DNA of 39,967 bases from Candidatus Amesbacteria bacterium (GTDB taxonomy: Bacteria; Patescibacteriota; Microgenomatia; CAZETR01; Amesbacteraceae). The translations under genes and the position numbers were made by a program. The DNA lies in contig JACRNA010000021.1 in the NCBI GenBank assembly GCA_016219445.1, positions 1-39,967 on the forward strand, given 5' to 3'. Position 1 is the stretch's first letter; each line of letters begins with the position of its first letter. Of this stretch, positions 14,376 through 21,273 are shown in pieces. Under the pieces are notes generated by a model. The model saw only the letters and a list, made by a program, of their open reading frames with translations. It made no database searches and was not told the DNA's origin.

Positions 14376-14882
14376 ATGAGCGGGCATTCCAAGTGGGCAA
14401 CAATTCACAGAGATAAAGCGGTCAACGATAATAAGAGGGGAGTGGCATTTACTAAATACGCCCATGCAATTACTATCGCTGCCAAAAGTCATGAAGAATA
14501 TAAGCTAAGACTGGCTATCGAAAAAGCCAAAAGTATCAATATGCCCAAGGAAAACATCAAACGGGCGATTGACCGGGCTACCGGTGCTAATGCAGCTACT
14601 CTGGAAGAAGTTAGATTTGAAGGTTTTTTACCGGGCGGGGTTGCGGTTATGATTGACGGACTCACAGATAGTAGATTGCGATTTGCCCAAGAGATCCGGA
14701 CGATTTTGGAAAAAGGTGGGGGAACCTTGGGCAGTATGGGTTGTGTAAGTTATATTTTTACCCCAGAACCAAATTACACCGTTGAAATATCAGATCTCGA
14801 AATGCGAGTCAGAATAGAAAATATCTTAGACAAAATAGACGATCTGGAAGACGTTACTGAAGTCTTGACGAATTATGCGTAA
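14376..14882 (+). CDS. yebC: YebC/TACO1-family protein, shortened
   Basis: The MSGHSKWATIHRDKAVND start and the later NMPKENIKRAIDRATG and GFLPGGVAVMIDGLTDSR are characteristic of YebC/PmpR/TACO1 proteins, described as transcription regulators and more recently as translation factors that relieve ribosome stalling at proline stretches. Usual length is about 240 residues; this one has 168. The N-terminal and first alpha/beta domains are complete. After CVSYIFTPE the chain goes straight to a short EDVTEVLTNYA ending, so about 70 residues of the C-terminal part are missing without a frameshift. It overlaps the next gene by 8 nt. Confidence 0.9.
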   Translation: MSGHSKWATIHRDKAVNDNKRGVAFTKYAHAITIAAKSHEEYKLRLAIEKAKSINMPKENIKRAIDRATGANAATLEEVRFEGFLPGGVAVMIDGLTDSRLRFAQEIRTILEKGGGTLGSMGCVSYIFTPEPNYTVEISDLEMRVRIENILDKIDDLEDVTEVLTNYA

Positions 14883-15639
14883 ACGTCAGAAATTTGTCAT
14901 CTCTTCAGTTGTGATTTCACTTGGAATTCTCTTGTCTCAGGCGGCATCTCTTGAATGGCGTTACGTTTTAATCTTTTTATTATGTGGTCTATCATTTCTA
15001 ATGTCTGCTTGGAGCTTGTCTGAGGGCTTGGGTGGGGTAGAGTGGCTTACAGTGCTTCTTCCTCAAGCAGTATTTACGGGAGCAGTCGGTTGGTTTTTTA
15101 TTTTACTTCCCGAAGTCTGGTGGGCAAGAATATTTTTGGCTGCTTTATTTGCCATCGGCCATTATGCACTTCTCCTGTCTGGCAATATATTTTCTGTAGC
15201 AGCGATCCGGACTATCGCTCTACTTCGGGCTGCACAGACGGTCTCACTAGTCATGACTCTAATGTCTGGATTTTTACTTTTTGATACTATAGTTTCGTTT
15301 AGGTTTCCAATTTTTGGCTCGTCAATATTGGTATTATTTGCAAGTCTTCTCCTTTCAATTCCCGCATTGTGGACTGTCGAAGTGGGGGAGAGTCTCAATA
15401 TTAAAATCATCTTATATTCCCTTGTTATAGCCTTTCTTATGTCTATTCTCTCCATTTCAATTTCTTTTTGGCCAGCGACAATCTCTACTACTTCACTCTT
15501 CTTGACAAGTATGTTATATTGCTATTTAGGTCTCTCATCGCATCACTTTTCCCAAAGACTTTTTAAAAATACTGTTTGGGAATATGTGATAGTGGGGAGT
15601 ATAGTTTTGATAACTGTTTTATTAACAAGTCTAATCTAA
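14875..15639 (+). CDS. multi-pass membrane protein, unknown function
   Basis: The 254-residue protein has roughly eight hydrophobic helices (for example LIFLLCGLSFLMSAW, IFLAALFAIGHYALLL, ILVLFASLLLSIPALW), few charged residues and no motif I recognise. It begins with a positively charged MRKRQK, consistent with an inside N-terminus. It overlaps yebC by 8 nt and is followed without a gap by a small ORF, so it belongs to one operon. Confidence 0.65.
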   Translation: MRKRQKFVISSVVISLGILLSQAASLEWRYVLIFLLCGLSFLMSAWSLSEGLGGVEWLTVLLPQAVFTGAVGWFFILLPEVWWARIFLAALFAIGHYALLLSGNIFSVAAIRTIALLRAAQTVSLVMTLMSGFLLFDTIVSFRFPIFGSSILVLFASLLLSIPALWTVEVGESLNIKIILYSLVIAFLMSILSISISFWPATISTTSLFLTSMLYCYLGLSSHHFSQRLFKNTVWEYVIVGSIVLITVLLTSLI

Positions 15640-15882
15640 ATGTGGGAGAAAAATAGAAAGTTTTATGAGTTCGAACGTCGGGATGGATCTCCTCCAAATA
15701 ATTTTCCTCGAAGACATAGCAGAAATGAATATTTTTGGGAGTACGATCATGGAATAAATCCAAGAATTTTTGTTTTATTAAAAATCAACGGAAACTTTAA
15801 ACGAATTACTAAAAGTGAAAAACCAGTATATAAAACAGAGGGGATAATCTCATTTGTTCAAGGATCAGCACCAAAAGATTGA
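15640..15882 (+). CDS. small hypothetical protein
   Basis: This 80-residue, charged protein (MWEKNRKFYEFERRDG, later NPRIFVLLKING) has no recognised family. Its ATG follows the previous stop codon directly, which favours co-translation. It has no signal peptide or membrane segment. It could be a spurious frame, but the tight junction and normal amino-acid mix make a real gene somewhat more likely. Confidence 0.45.
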   Translation: MWEKNRKFYEFERRDGSPPNNFPRRHSRNEYFWEYDHGINPRIFVLLKINGNFKRITKSEKPVYKTEGIISFVQGSAPKD

Positions 15883-15964
15883 GAATTTCACAAGGGGAGA
15901 GGGGAGTTTTCACAAGACTATAGGATACTATAGGCCGAGTAGGTGATATAGTCTTATACAGTGC

Positions 15965-15973
15965 TGTGGATAA
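15965..15973 (-). promoter_or_regulatory. DnaA box
   Basis: TGTGGATAA on the plus strand is TTATCCACA on the minus strand, the exact high-affinity DnaA box. A one-mismatch copy (GTTTTCACA) lies at about 15906-15914. With no cluster of boxes this may be a regulatory site or chance. Confidence 0.4.
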
Positions 15974-16082
15974 CTATTTGATAGAGATTTGAGATAGAGA
16001 TAGTGATAGTGATAATCTAGAGATTAGAGACTAGAGATTGGGAGGAGAGTATACACTCCACTCTGGCGGAGATATACACTTA

Positions 16083-16111
16083 TTGACAAGACCTCTAAAA
16101 CTGAGTATAAT
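16083..16111 (+). promoter_or_regulatory. consensus sigma70 promoter upstream of xer
   Basis: TTGACA (16083-16088), a 17-bp spacer and TATAAT (16106-16111) are all perfect consensus, predicting a start near 16118. The leader to the xer ATG would be about 160 nt, unusual in a window where most promoters sit directly on the start codon. A weak hairpin (TCGC/GCGA) at about 16145-16160 and four octamers lie in this leader. Confidence 0.75.
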
Positions 16112-16165
16112 ATCCCTAATGCTCAGTTACTATACACGGAGAAGTCGCGCAATATGCGATTTAAT

Positions 16166-16197
16166 CATTTATACATTTACCCATTTAAACATTTAAA
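16166..16197 (+). repeat. four tandem CATTTANN octamers
   Basis: CATTTATA, CATTTACC, CATTTAAA and CATTTAAA run in tandem in the untranslated leader of xer. Iteron-like protein binding or slippage-generated repetition are both possible. Confidence 0.65.
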
Positions 16198-16278
16198 CAG
16201 TACAATTAAATATATGATCACTCACCCATTTATTTATCAATCTCTAAAAATTCATTTCCAAATGATACCCGAATATAT

Positions 16279-17223
16279 ATGAACCGCAACATTGATCTTA
16301 CTGATGCCGATGACTTTCTGCTTTATATCAAAACTCAAAATTATTCTGCCGAGACAATATATAATTATGAGCAGGATTTGAAACAACTCCAAAATTTTTT
16401 GGAAGAAGAAAAAATTTCATTTTCAGACTTGTCAAAGCAGAATATCAATAGGTTTAAGGTCTATCTAACAAGCCGGGAGCGAAAACAGCCGTTTGGGGGC
16501 ACTACAGCGCCTCGTAAACTCGAGCCACGCTCAATCAATAGGATATTATCATCACTGCGAAGTTACTTGAAGTACTTAATCGAAATGGATAAGACTGTCC
16601 CAATTCCACCGGATGCAATTCATATGGTTAAGACCGATAAAAAACATGGCCAAGTGGCAGAACTTCATGATTTGGTAAGACTGGTCGAATATCCTGAAAC
16701 CTTCGAAAAGAATTCTTTTGTCGGAATGCGAAACCGCTGCATGTTGGAAGTTTTGCTGGCAACCGGAATGCGTATTTCAGAACTGGTATCTTTAAACCGT
16801 GATCAGCTGGATGGTACCGGAAAATTATTTGTCCGCGGTAAAGGACGCAAAGAAAGATTTGTCTATCTGACTGACAGGGCTATAAAAGTACTTGAGAAGT
16901 ATCTGAGCGCCCGCCAGGATACCTGTCCGGCTATGTTTGTGTCGCTAAGAGGCGCCAATGCGGGCAAAGCTACAAACAGGGTATCGCCAAATTATTTGCA
17001 GATGAAAATAAAAGAATATAAAGAGAAACTTAGAATTATAGTGCCTACATCGGCGCATAGTCTAAGACATGGTTTTGCCACATATTTGGCTGAATCTGGG
17101 GCTAATCCAGCTGCGATTCAAATTCTTCTTGGCCATGAATCGCTGGATACTACAACTCGCTATGTTCATACTTCAGATAAATTTGCTGAGGAAGCTCATC
17201 GCAAATTCCACCCCGTAAAATAA
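16279..17223 (+). CDS. xer: tyrosine recombinase XerC/XerD-like
   Basis: The 314-residue enzyme has a SAM-like N-terminal core-binding domain (1-110) and a catalytic domain. Catalytic residues are visible: Arg in TGMRISELV, Lys in RGKGRKERF, HSLRHG (His and Arg), His in LLGHESLDTTTRY and the nucleophile Tyr in that same motif. Xer enzymes resolve chromosome dimers at dif. Only one is seen here, as expected for reduced genomes that use a single Xer. I found no convincing dif nearby. The long leader and strong promoter suggest separate regulation. Confidence 0.9.
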   Translation: MNRNIDLTDADDFLLYIKTQNYSAETIYNYEQDLKQLQNFLEEEKISFSDLSKQNINRFKVYLTSRERKQPFGGTTAPRKLEPRSINRILSSLRSYLKYLIEMDKTVPIPPDAIHMVKTDKKHGQVAELHDLVRLVEYPETFEKNSFVGMRNRCMLEVLLATGMRISELVSLNRDQLDGTGKLFVRGKGRKERFVYLTDRAIKVLEKYLSARQDTCPAMFVSLRGANAGKATNRVSPNYLQMKIKEYKEKLRIIVPTSAHSLRHGFATYLAESGANPAAIQILLGHESLDTTTRYVHTSDKFAEEAHRKFHPVK

Positions 17224-17243
17224 TTTTTGTCTCCCCTACCCCA

Positions 17244-17834
17244 TTATCTCCTGTTATTACTCCATCCACCATGCGACCACCAATCACTTGGATTCTGTTG
17301 ATATATTTTTGACACTAACTTTTTTGATGAAGCTGTTGATAATAGTGAAATTATAGCTTTTCCTTTAAGCCATCTTTGAGCTTCTTGGTTCCCTTGCCAT
17401 TCATATTCTTTTAATAATAATATTTGATCGATTAAGTCTGCATCTTTGGCAATTTTAGATTCTAAAGATTTTCTCTCCTGGTACTCTTTAATTATTTTTT
17501 TGACACCGGCTTTATCTGGTAAATCTTCCATCTGGGAATTAATTATTTCATCTTCAAAAACTTTCACGAATTTTTTATGTACCCAATTTTGGTCACCACT
17601 TCTAACTTCAGAAATATCATGGGTTAAACACATAATTAACACTTTTTTAACATCAACATTTTCTAATTGAGCAAGCATTAACCCAATCATTGTTACTCTA
17701 AATGAATGAGAAGATATATTGTCTGATAAATCGTTTGTTAATAAAGTTTGTCTATGGGATCGGGCTATTTTTCTCATTGTGCCGATTTCAAAAAGAAAAT
17801 TTGTTAATTTTTCTAAATTTATTTTGTTTTTCAT
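17244..17834 (-). CDS. HD-domain phosphohydrolase (YfbR/HDDC2-like)
   Basis: From ATG 17834 the protein has 196 residues. SSHSFRVTMIGLML supplies the first metal-binding His, CLTHDISE the HD pair, and DADLIDQILLL the last Asp, the arrangement of HD_3/YfbR-type 5'-deoxynucleotidases that remove phosphate from dNMPs. The start is set by TGGTATAAT ending 6 nt upstream; the frame is open further to 18005 but would cross the divergent promoter. Substrate preference is inferred from family only. Confidence 0.8.
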   Translation of the reverse strand: MKNKINLEKLTNFLFEIGTMRKIARSHRQTLLTNDLSDNISSHSFRVTMIGLMLAQLENVDVKKVLIMCLTHDISEVRSGDQNWVHKKFVKVFEDEIINSQMEDLPDKAGVKKIIKEYQERKSLESKIAKDADLIDQILLLKEYEWQGNQEAQRWLKGKAIISLLSTASSKKLVSKIYQQNPSDWWSHGGWSNNRR

Positions 17835-17840
17835 GATGTG

Positions 17841-17849
17841 ATTATACCA
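17841..17849 (-). promoter_or_regulatory. extended -10 of HD-domain gene
   Basis: On the minus strand TGGTATAAT (hexamer 17846-17841) ends exactly 6 nt before ATG 17834, giving a leaderless transcript. The 13-bp hairpin at 17861-17894 lies immediately upstream. Confidence 0.55.
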
Positions 17850-17860
17850 CGCACAAATAT

Positions 17861-17894
17861 GATTTTTTATTCCGTAACATAGGAATAAAAAATC
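17861..17894. repeat. perfect 13-bp inverted repeat between divergent genes
   Basis: GATTTTTTATTCC (17861-17873) and GGAATAAAAAATC (17882-17894) form a perfect stem with an 8-nt loop. It lies between the -10 of the HD gene and the TTGACA (17896) of the ATP-grasp gene. A shared operator or a two-way terminator are both reasonable. Confidence 0.7.
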
Positions 17895-17895
17895 A

Positions 17896-17924
17896 TTGAC
17901 ATTTTGTGATGCATTGTTGATACT
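17896..17924 (+). promoter_or_regulatory. promoter of ATP-grasp pair
   Basis: TTGACA (17896-17901), a 17-bp spacer and GATACT (17919-17924; one base off TATACT) predict a start near 17931 and a leader of about 16 nt to ATG 17947. Confidence 0.5.
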
Positions 17925-17946
17925 ATAAACATCAATTAATATCACA

Positions 17947-18894
17947 ATGAACATTACGGTCATATACAACACATCTGATAGTGATGAACCTTCAGAGCAG
18001 GACACAAAAAATAGTGCACAAGAAGTAGCAGGGGCTTTAGGTGCAACTATCGTAGCAATCAGAAAACAGGACGCCGGAGACAGAAGTTTCTTTGAAAAAT
18101 TACATACAGATATTGTATTTAATCTTATTGAATGGTCTGGATTTGATACTAAGTATGCACTCCAAGCGATAGATATTATGGATGATTTGAAAATTCCATT
18201 TACAGGATCAAAACATTATGGTTATGAAGTCCATAGCGACAAGATTCAAATGAAGAAGAAATTTGACGTATTGGGGATCCCGACTCCAAGATATCAAATT
18301 TATGACAAAGAATTTATAGTAAACAGTCTCCGGTTTCCTGTCATAGCCAAGTTAGCCCAAGAACATTGCAGCATAGGGCTCGACGAGACAAACATTGTTT
18401 TTAACGCTAACGATCTAGGATCTAAGATCTTGGATCTAAGATCTAAATACGATATGCCGATACTGGTCGAGGAATTTGTAGACGGTGAAGAGGTCCATGT
18501 CTCGGTACTTGATAAAGATGGATCTCCCTGGGTATTGCCTCCTGATAGAATTATCTTTGAAGAATCGGGGAAAAAATCAATATTGGGTCATGATGCCAAA
18601 TGGGAAGGTGGAAAAACTAATTCATCTTGGGGAAACTTCGATGATTATTCAGACACATTGAAACAAAATATTATTAAATCCTCAAGAGATTGTTATATTG
18701 GACTAGATGGTCGAAGTTATAGCAGAATTGATATTAGAGTGAGAGGTGAAAAATATTTTATTTTGGAAATAAATAATAATCCAGGCATAGACTGGGATGA
18801 TGATAATGCCCTCTGTCACAGTGCCAAAAAGGCTGGATTTGCTGATTTTAAATCGTTACTTTTGCATATTGTCAATGACGCCCTTAAGCATTGA
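17947..18894 (+). CDS. D-alanine-D-alanine-ligase-like ATP-grasp enzyme (first copy)
   Basis: The 315-residue protein has the three-part ATP-grasp layout: N-terminal Rossmann-like part (FNLIEWSGFDTKYALQ, IPFTGSKHYGYEVHSDK), central ATP-binding part with PVIAKLAQEHCSIG and ILVEEFVDGEEVHVSVL, and C-terminal metal site RIDIRVRGEKYFILEINNNPG. Ddl makes the D-Ala-D-Ala dipeptide for peptidoglycan; related ligases join other amino acids. The glycine-rich loop reads EHCSIG rather than the usual EGSS-type, so substrate is uncertain. It overlaps the next ligase-like gene by 20 nt. Confidence 0.82.
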   Translation: MNITVIYNTSDSDEPSEQDTKNSAQEVAGALGATIVAIRKQDAGDRSFFEKLHTDIVFNLIEWSGFDTKYALQAIDIMDDLKIPFTGSKHYGYEVHSDKIQMKKKFDVLGIPTPRYQIYDKEFIVNSLRFPVIAKLAQEHCSIGLDETNIVFNANDLGSKILDLRSKYDMPILVEEFVDGEEVHVSVLDKDGSPWVLPPDRIIFEESGKKSILGHDAKWEGGKTNSSWGNFDDYSDTLKQNIIKSSRDCYIGLDGRSYSRIDIRVRGEKYFILEINNNPGIDWDDDNALCHSAKKAGFADFKSLLLHIVNDALKH

Positions 18895-19924
18895 TTATCC
18901 AATAAGTGTCGCCATTTTATACACAACCTATGATCCGGATACGGTGGAAGTGGCCATGCAAATGAATGAAGCCCTGACTTCTTGTGGCCACAAAGTCCGG
19001 ATGTTTGAGACGACTACCCAGAATTGGAAAAAAGCCTTACGGATTCCGGGTGACGTAGTCATAAATTGGATAGAGGATGAAAATACCGACTGGAAACTCT
19101 GGGTCAAAGTGGGGCATAATCTCGAATTACTTCATCGTGCCCAGTTGGGATTTAACTCAAGGCTCATCCCCTACTCTCTATCAAAAATAAAAATGAAAAG
19201 ACGGCTGTTAAATTATGGCCTTGCCACTCCTGCATTCCGGGTAATTAGGAAACATGGAAACATAGCAAATTTTAGAGGGCTCAATTTTCCACTTATTGTC
19301 AAGCCGGCTGGTGAACATGCTAGCGCCGGGATTAGTCAGGATTCAGTGGTCATTGATCACAGAGAAATGGCCGATCAGGCAAGTTATTTATTCAAAAAAT
19401 ATGGTGGAGAAGTATTAGTGGAAGAATTTATTGATGGTTATGAAATTCATGTCACAGTGATCGGTAACAAAAGACATATCATTCCATTGCCTTATGTCCA
19501 GGTTAATTACAAAGGTGAGTACAACGACAATTGGACCGTATTGACTCATAACGCCAAGTGGGATAATAAGACCTGGGAATATTGGGATTCGAATCAAATT
19601 TGCCCTGTGGTTTTTCCCAAAAAGATTATGGTAAATATTGATAATTTGGTAAAAGCTTCATTTAATGCCTTGGGTTGTGTGGATGTCGTTCGATTTGATA
19701 TTCGTCTCGATCAAAAATATAATCCGTATATCATTGACACAAATGTCAACCCGCATTTAGGATTTTATGATCAGAGCGAATGCTGGCAATCAGCCAAAGC
19801 ACTGGGTTGGAAATATTCTCAATTGATAGAGACTTTAGTAGCTATTTGTTATAAGCGTCATTTCAAAAGACTCCCAGACCGTCTACGTGAGAGGCAATTT
19901 CTTCTCGCTCAACGGGTTTCGTAA
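18875..19924 (+). CDS. ATP-grasp ligase-like protein (second copy)
   Basis: This protein has about 349 residues. PLIVKPAGEHASAGI is the ATP-binding segment, VLVEEFIDGYEIHVTVIG the second, and RFDIRLDQKYNPYIIDTNVNPHLG the metal-binding end, parallel to the upstream gene but divergent. Its N-terminal part differs (AILYTTYDPDTVEVAM; VVINWIEDENTDW). Two such genes in tandem could act on different substrates or as a heterodimer. ATG 18875 lies inside the preceding gene. The end overlaps the convergent SIMPL gene by 16 nt. Confidence 0.75.
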   Translation: MTPLSIDYPISVAILYTTYDPDTVEVAMQMNEALTSCGHKVRMFETTTQNWKKALRIPGDVVINWIEDENTDWKLWVKVGHNLELLHRAQLGFNSRLIPYSLSKIKMKRRLLNYGLATPAFRVIRKHGNIANFRGLNFPLIVKPAGEHASAGISQDSVVIDHREMADQASYLFKKYGGEVLVEEFIDGYEIHVTVIGNKRHIIPLPYVQVNYKGEYNDNWTVLTHNAKWDNKTWEYWDSNQICPVVFPKKIMVNIDNLVKASFNALGCVDVVRFDIRLDQKYNPYIIDTNVNPHLGFYDQSECWQSAKALGWKYSQLIETLVAICYKRHFKRLPDRLRERQFLLAQRVS

Positions 19925-20607
19925 AATAGAGTGACCGTTGAAGTTATATCTGTGGTTCCGGGTTGAATTTCAGTTTTGGCTAGCATCATTGGTCTGGGAT
20001 AATTATTATTTGAGCCTTCCTGAATATTGACTATTTTTCCAAGTGTCATGCCTGCAGCAGATGAAAGATTTGCAGCTTTGGTTTTGGCATCTTCAACAGC
20101 TTTTTTGCGAGCTTCTTGAGTCAGTTCTTTAAGCTTGTTTTCGTCGACAGTAAATTGAATCCCACCAATAGAGTTTGCTCCAAGTGTGGTTGCTTTGTCC
20201 AAAATTTCGTTAACCTTGTCGATATTACGTATTGTTATGGTCAGATTTATATTAACGTTATATCCAACAATCCTACTATTGTCATAATCTGGATAAACTG
20301 AAAAGTTAGTAGTCTTGATATCTTTGTCATCGACCCCAAACTCTTTGATGGCTTTGGTCAAATTATTTACAACCGTGTTGGCTTCGGTTTGTGCAGACTT
20401 AACAGTATTCTTTTTGGCGGACATTCCCAGACTCAGGATGGCTACATCTGGAGTAACTGTGACTTTTCCTTCACCACTAACTGTAAATAAATCAGTCTTT
20501 TGGGTAACTACAGATGATATAGGGAGGCCAGATCCAAACTTAGCATAGGCAAATACCCCCAGCCAAACTGCCAAAATTATTAATAAATATTTACCAAAAC
20601 CAGACAT
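19909..20607 (-). CDS. SIMPL-domain (DUF541) envelope protein
   Basis: The 232-residue protein has an N-terminal membrane helix or signal anchor (about 6-24), then a SIMPL/DUF541 domain: FTVSGEGKVTVTPDVAILSLG near residue 41 and later ARKKAVEDAKTKAANLSSAAG, both family hallmarks. These periplasmic or extracellular proteins are linked to stress tolerance; the molecular role is not settled. TATACT at 20619-20614 ends 6 nt before the ATG, so the message is probably leaderless. A strong AGGAGGTGA at about 20639-20632 lies too far upstream (over 20 nt) to act on this ATG. Confidence 0.85.
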   Translation of the reverse strand: MSGFGKYLLIILAVWLGVFAYAKFGSGLPISSVVTQKTDLFTVSGEGKVTVTPDVAILSLGMSAKKNTVKSAQTEANTVVNNLTKAIKEFGVDDKDIKTTNFSVYPDYDNSRIVGYNVNINLTITIRNIDKVNEILDKATTLGANSIGGIQFTVDENKLKELTQEARKKAVEDAKTKAANLSSAAGMTLGKIVNIQEGSNNNYPRPMMLAKTEIQPGTTDITSTVTLFYETR

Positions 20608-20715
20608 AAAAATAGTATATCACGTTAATATCACCTCCTCAATATATTGATTGTTCCCAAGAGTTGAATCTAAAAAATTATCGCCTGATTACTAACGGAG
20701 GAAAATATCAAAAGT

Positions 20716-21273
20716 TCAAATATCTTCACTTTCATTTGGTAAGCTAATCTTCCACATCGGGAGCGGAAGATCTCCCACCTCGGAGGTGGGATGTTTAATA
20801 TAAACCATATTCTCATGTCTGTCATTGCCATGATATTTGGTTTTGAAAAGATAAGTAAAACCACTTTTTTCCAGGACCCTTATTGATTTAAGATTGTCTG
20901 GATGTGTGAAGGCTACTATCTGGAATTTTGGGAAAAGTGTGCAGACTTCGCGGACAGCGGATGAAACAAGCCCCGCGGTATAGCGATATTTCTCGGGTAA
21001 AGCGAAACTAATTTCATATAAATTCTTGGTATTTTTAATTGGAAGACGTTTGATTAAACTGTTTCCCATCTCATACAACTGCACGAAACCAATAATATTA
21101 TTTTGGAGATCACAAATTCCATAAACAATATTATCTGAAAGCCATTCTTCCAAATCTTGTTTGCTCTTAATTTTCCCGGGCATTTTCTTTGATACCAAGG
21201 GATCGCGCTCTATTTCCCAAAGTCTGGCAATGTCTGCTTCCGAAAATGGTTTAGTCCTGATCATTTTTTTCAA
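20716..21273 (-). CDS. GNAT-family N-acetyltransferase
   Basis: The 185-residue protein resembles RimJ/RimL-type acetyltransferases: [19 protein letters not shown] at the start, [26 protein letters not shown] (beta4 and pantetheine region, with the usual R/QxxGxG loop degenerate), and the closing [17 protein letters not shown], a very typical GNAT motif. Substrate is unknown. ATG 21273 or the inner ATG at 21264 may be used; both overlap gyrA. The last 25 or so residues are encoded by two adjacent palindromes and probably lie outside the fold. Confidence 0.78.
   Translation of the reverse strand: MKKMIRTKPFSEADIARLWEIERDPLVSKKMPGKIKSKQDLEEWLSDNIVYGICDLQNNIIGFVQLYEMGNSLIKRLPIKNTKNLYEISFALPEKYRYTAGLVSSAVREVCTLFPKFQIVAFTHPDNLKSIRVLEKSGFTYLFKTKYHGNDRHENMVYIKHPTSEVGDLPLPMWKISLPNESEDI
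20747..20791. repeat. two adjacent intragenic palindromes
   Basis: ATCTTCC (20747-20753) pairs with GGAAGAT (20765-20771); directly next, TCCCACCT (20773-20780) pairs with AGGTGGGA (20784-20791) around CGG. They are GC-rich against an AT-rich background and lie in the C-terminal codons of the acetyltransferase gene. No U tract follows on either strand, so a classic terminator is unlikely. They resemble REP-type palindromes. Confidence 0.7.

Larger units (their letters stand above)
15883..16278. other. 396-bp non-coding region upstream of xer
   Basis: No gene is visible. It holds a 9-bp inverted repeat (AAGACTATA 15914-15922, TATAGTCTT 15947-15955), a perfect DnaA box on the minus strand (15965-15973), a purine-rich tract with GATAGT and GAGATT repeats (about 15977-16055), a consensus promoter (16083-16111) and four octamers (16166-16197). 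The mix is compatible with a replication origin or regulatory region, but one exact DnaA box is not enough to call an origin. Confidence 0.5.

Noticed and set aside
20632-20639. Shine-Dalgarno AGGAGGTGA for the SIMPL-domain gene
   Set aside because: It is more than 20 nt from the ATG, no closer in-frame start exists, and a -10 element lies between.
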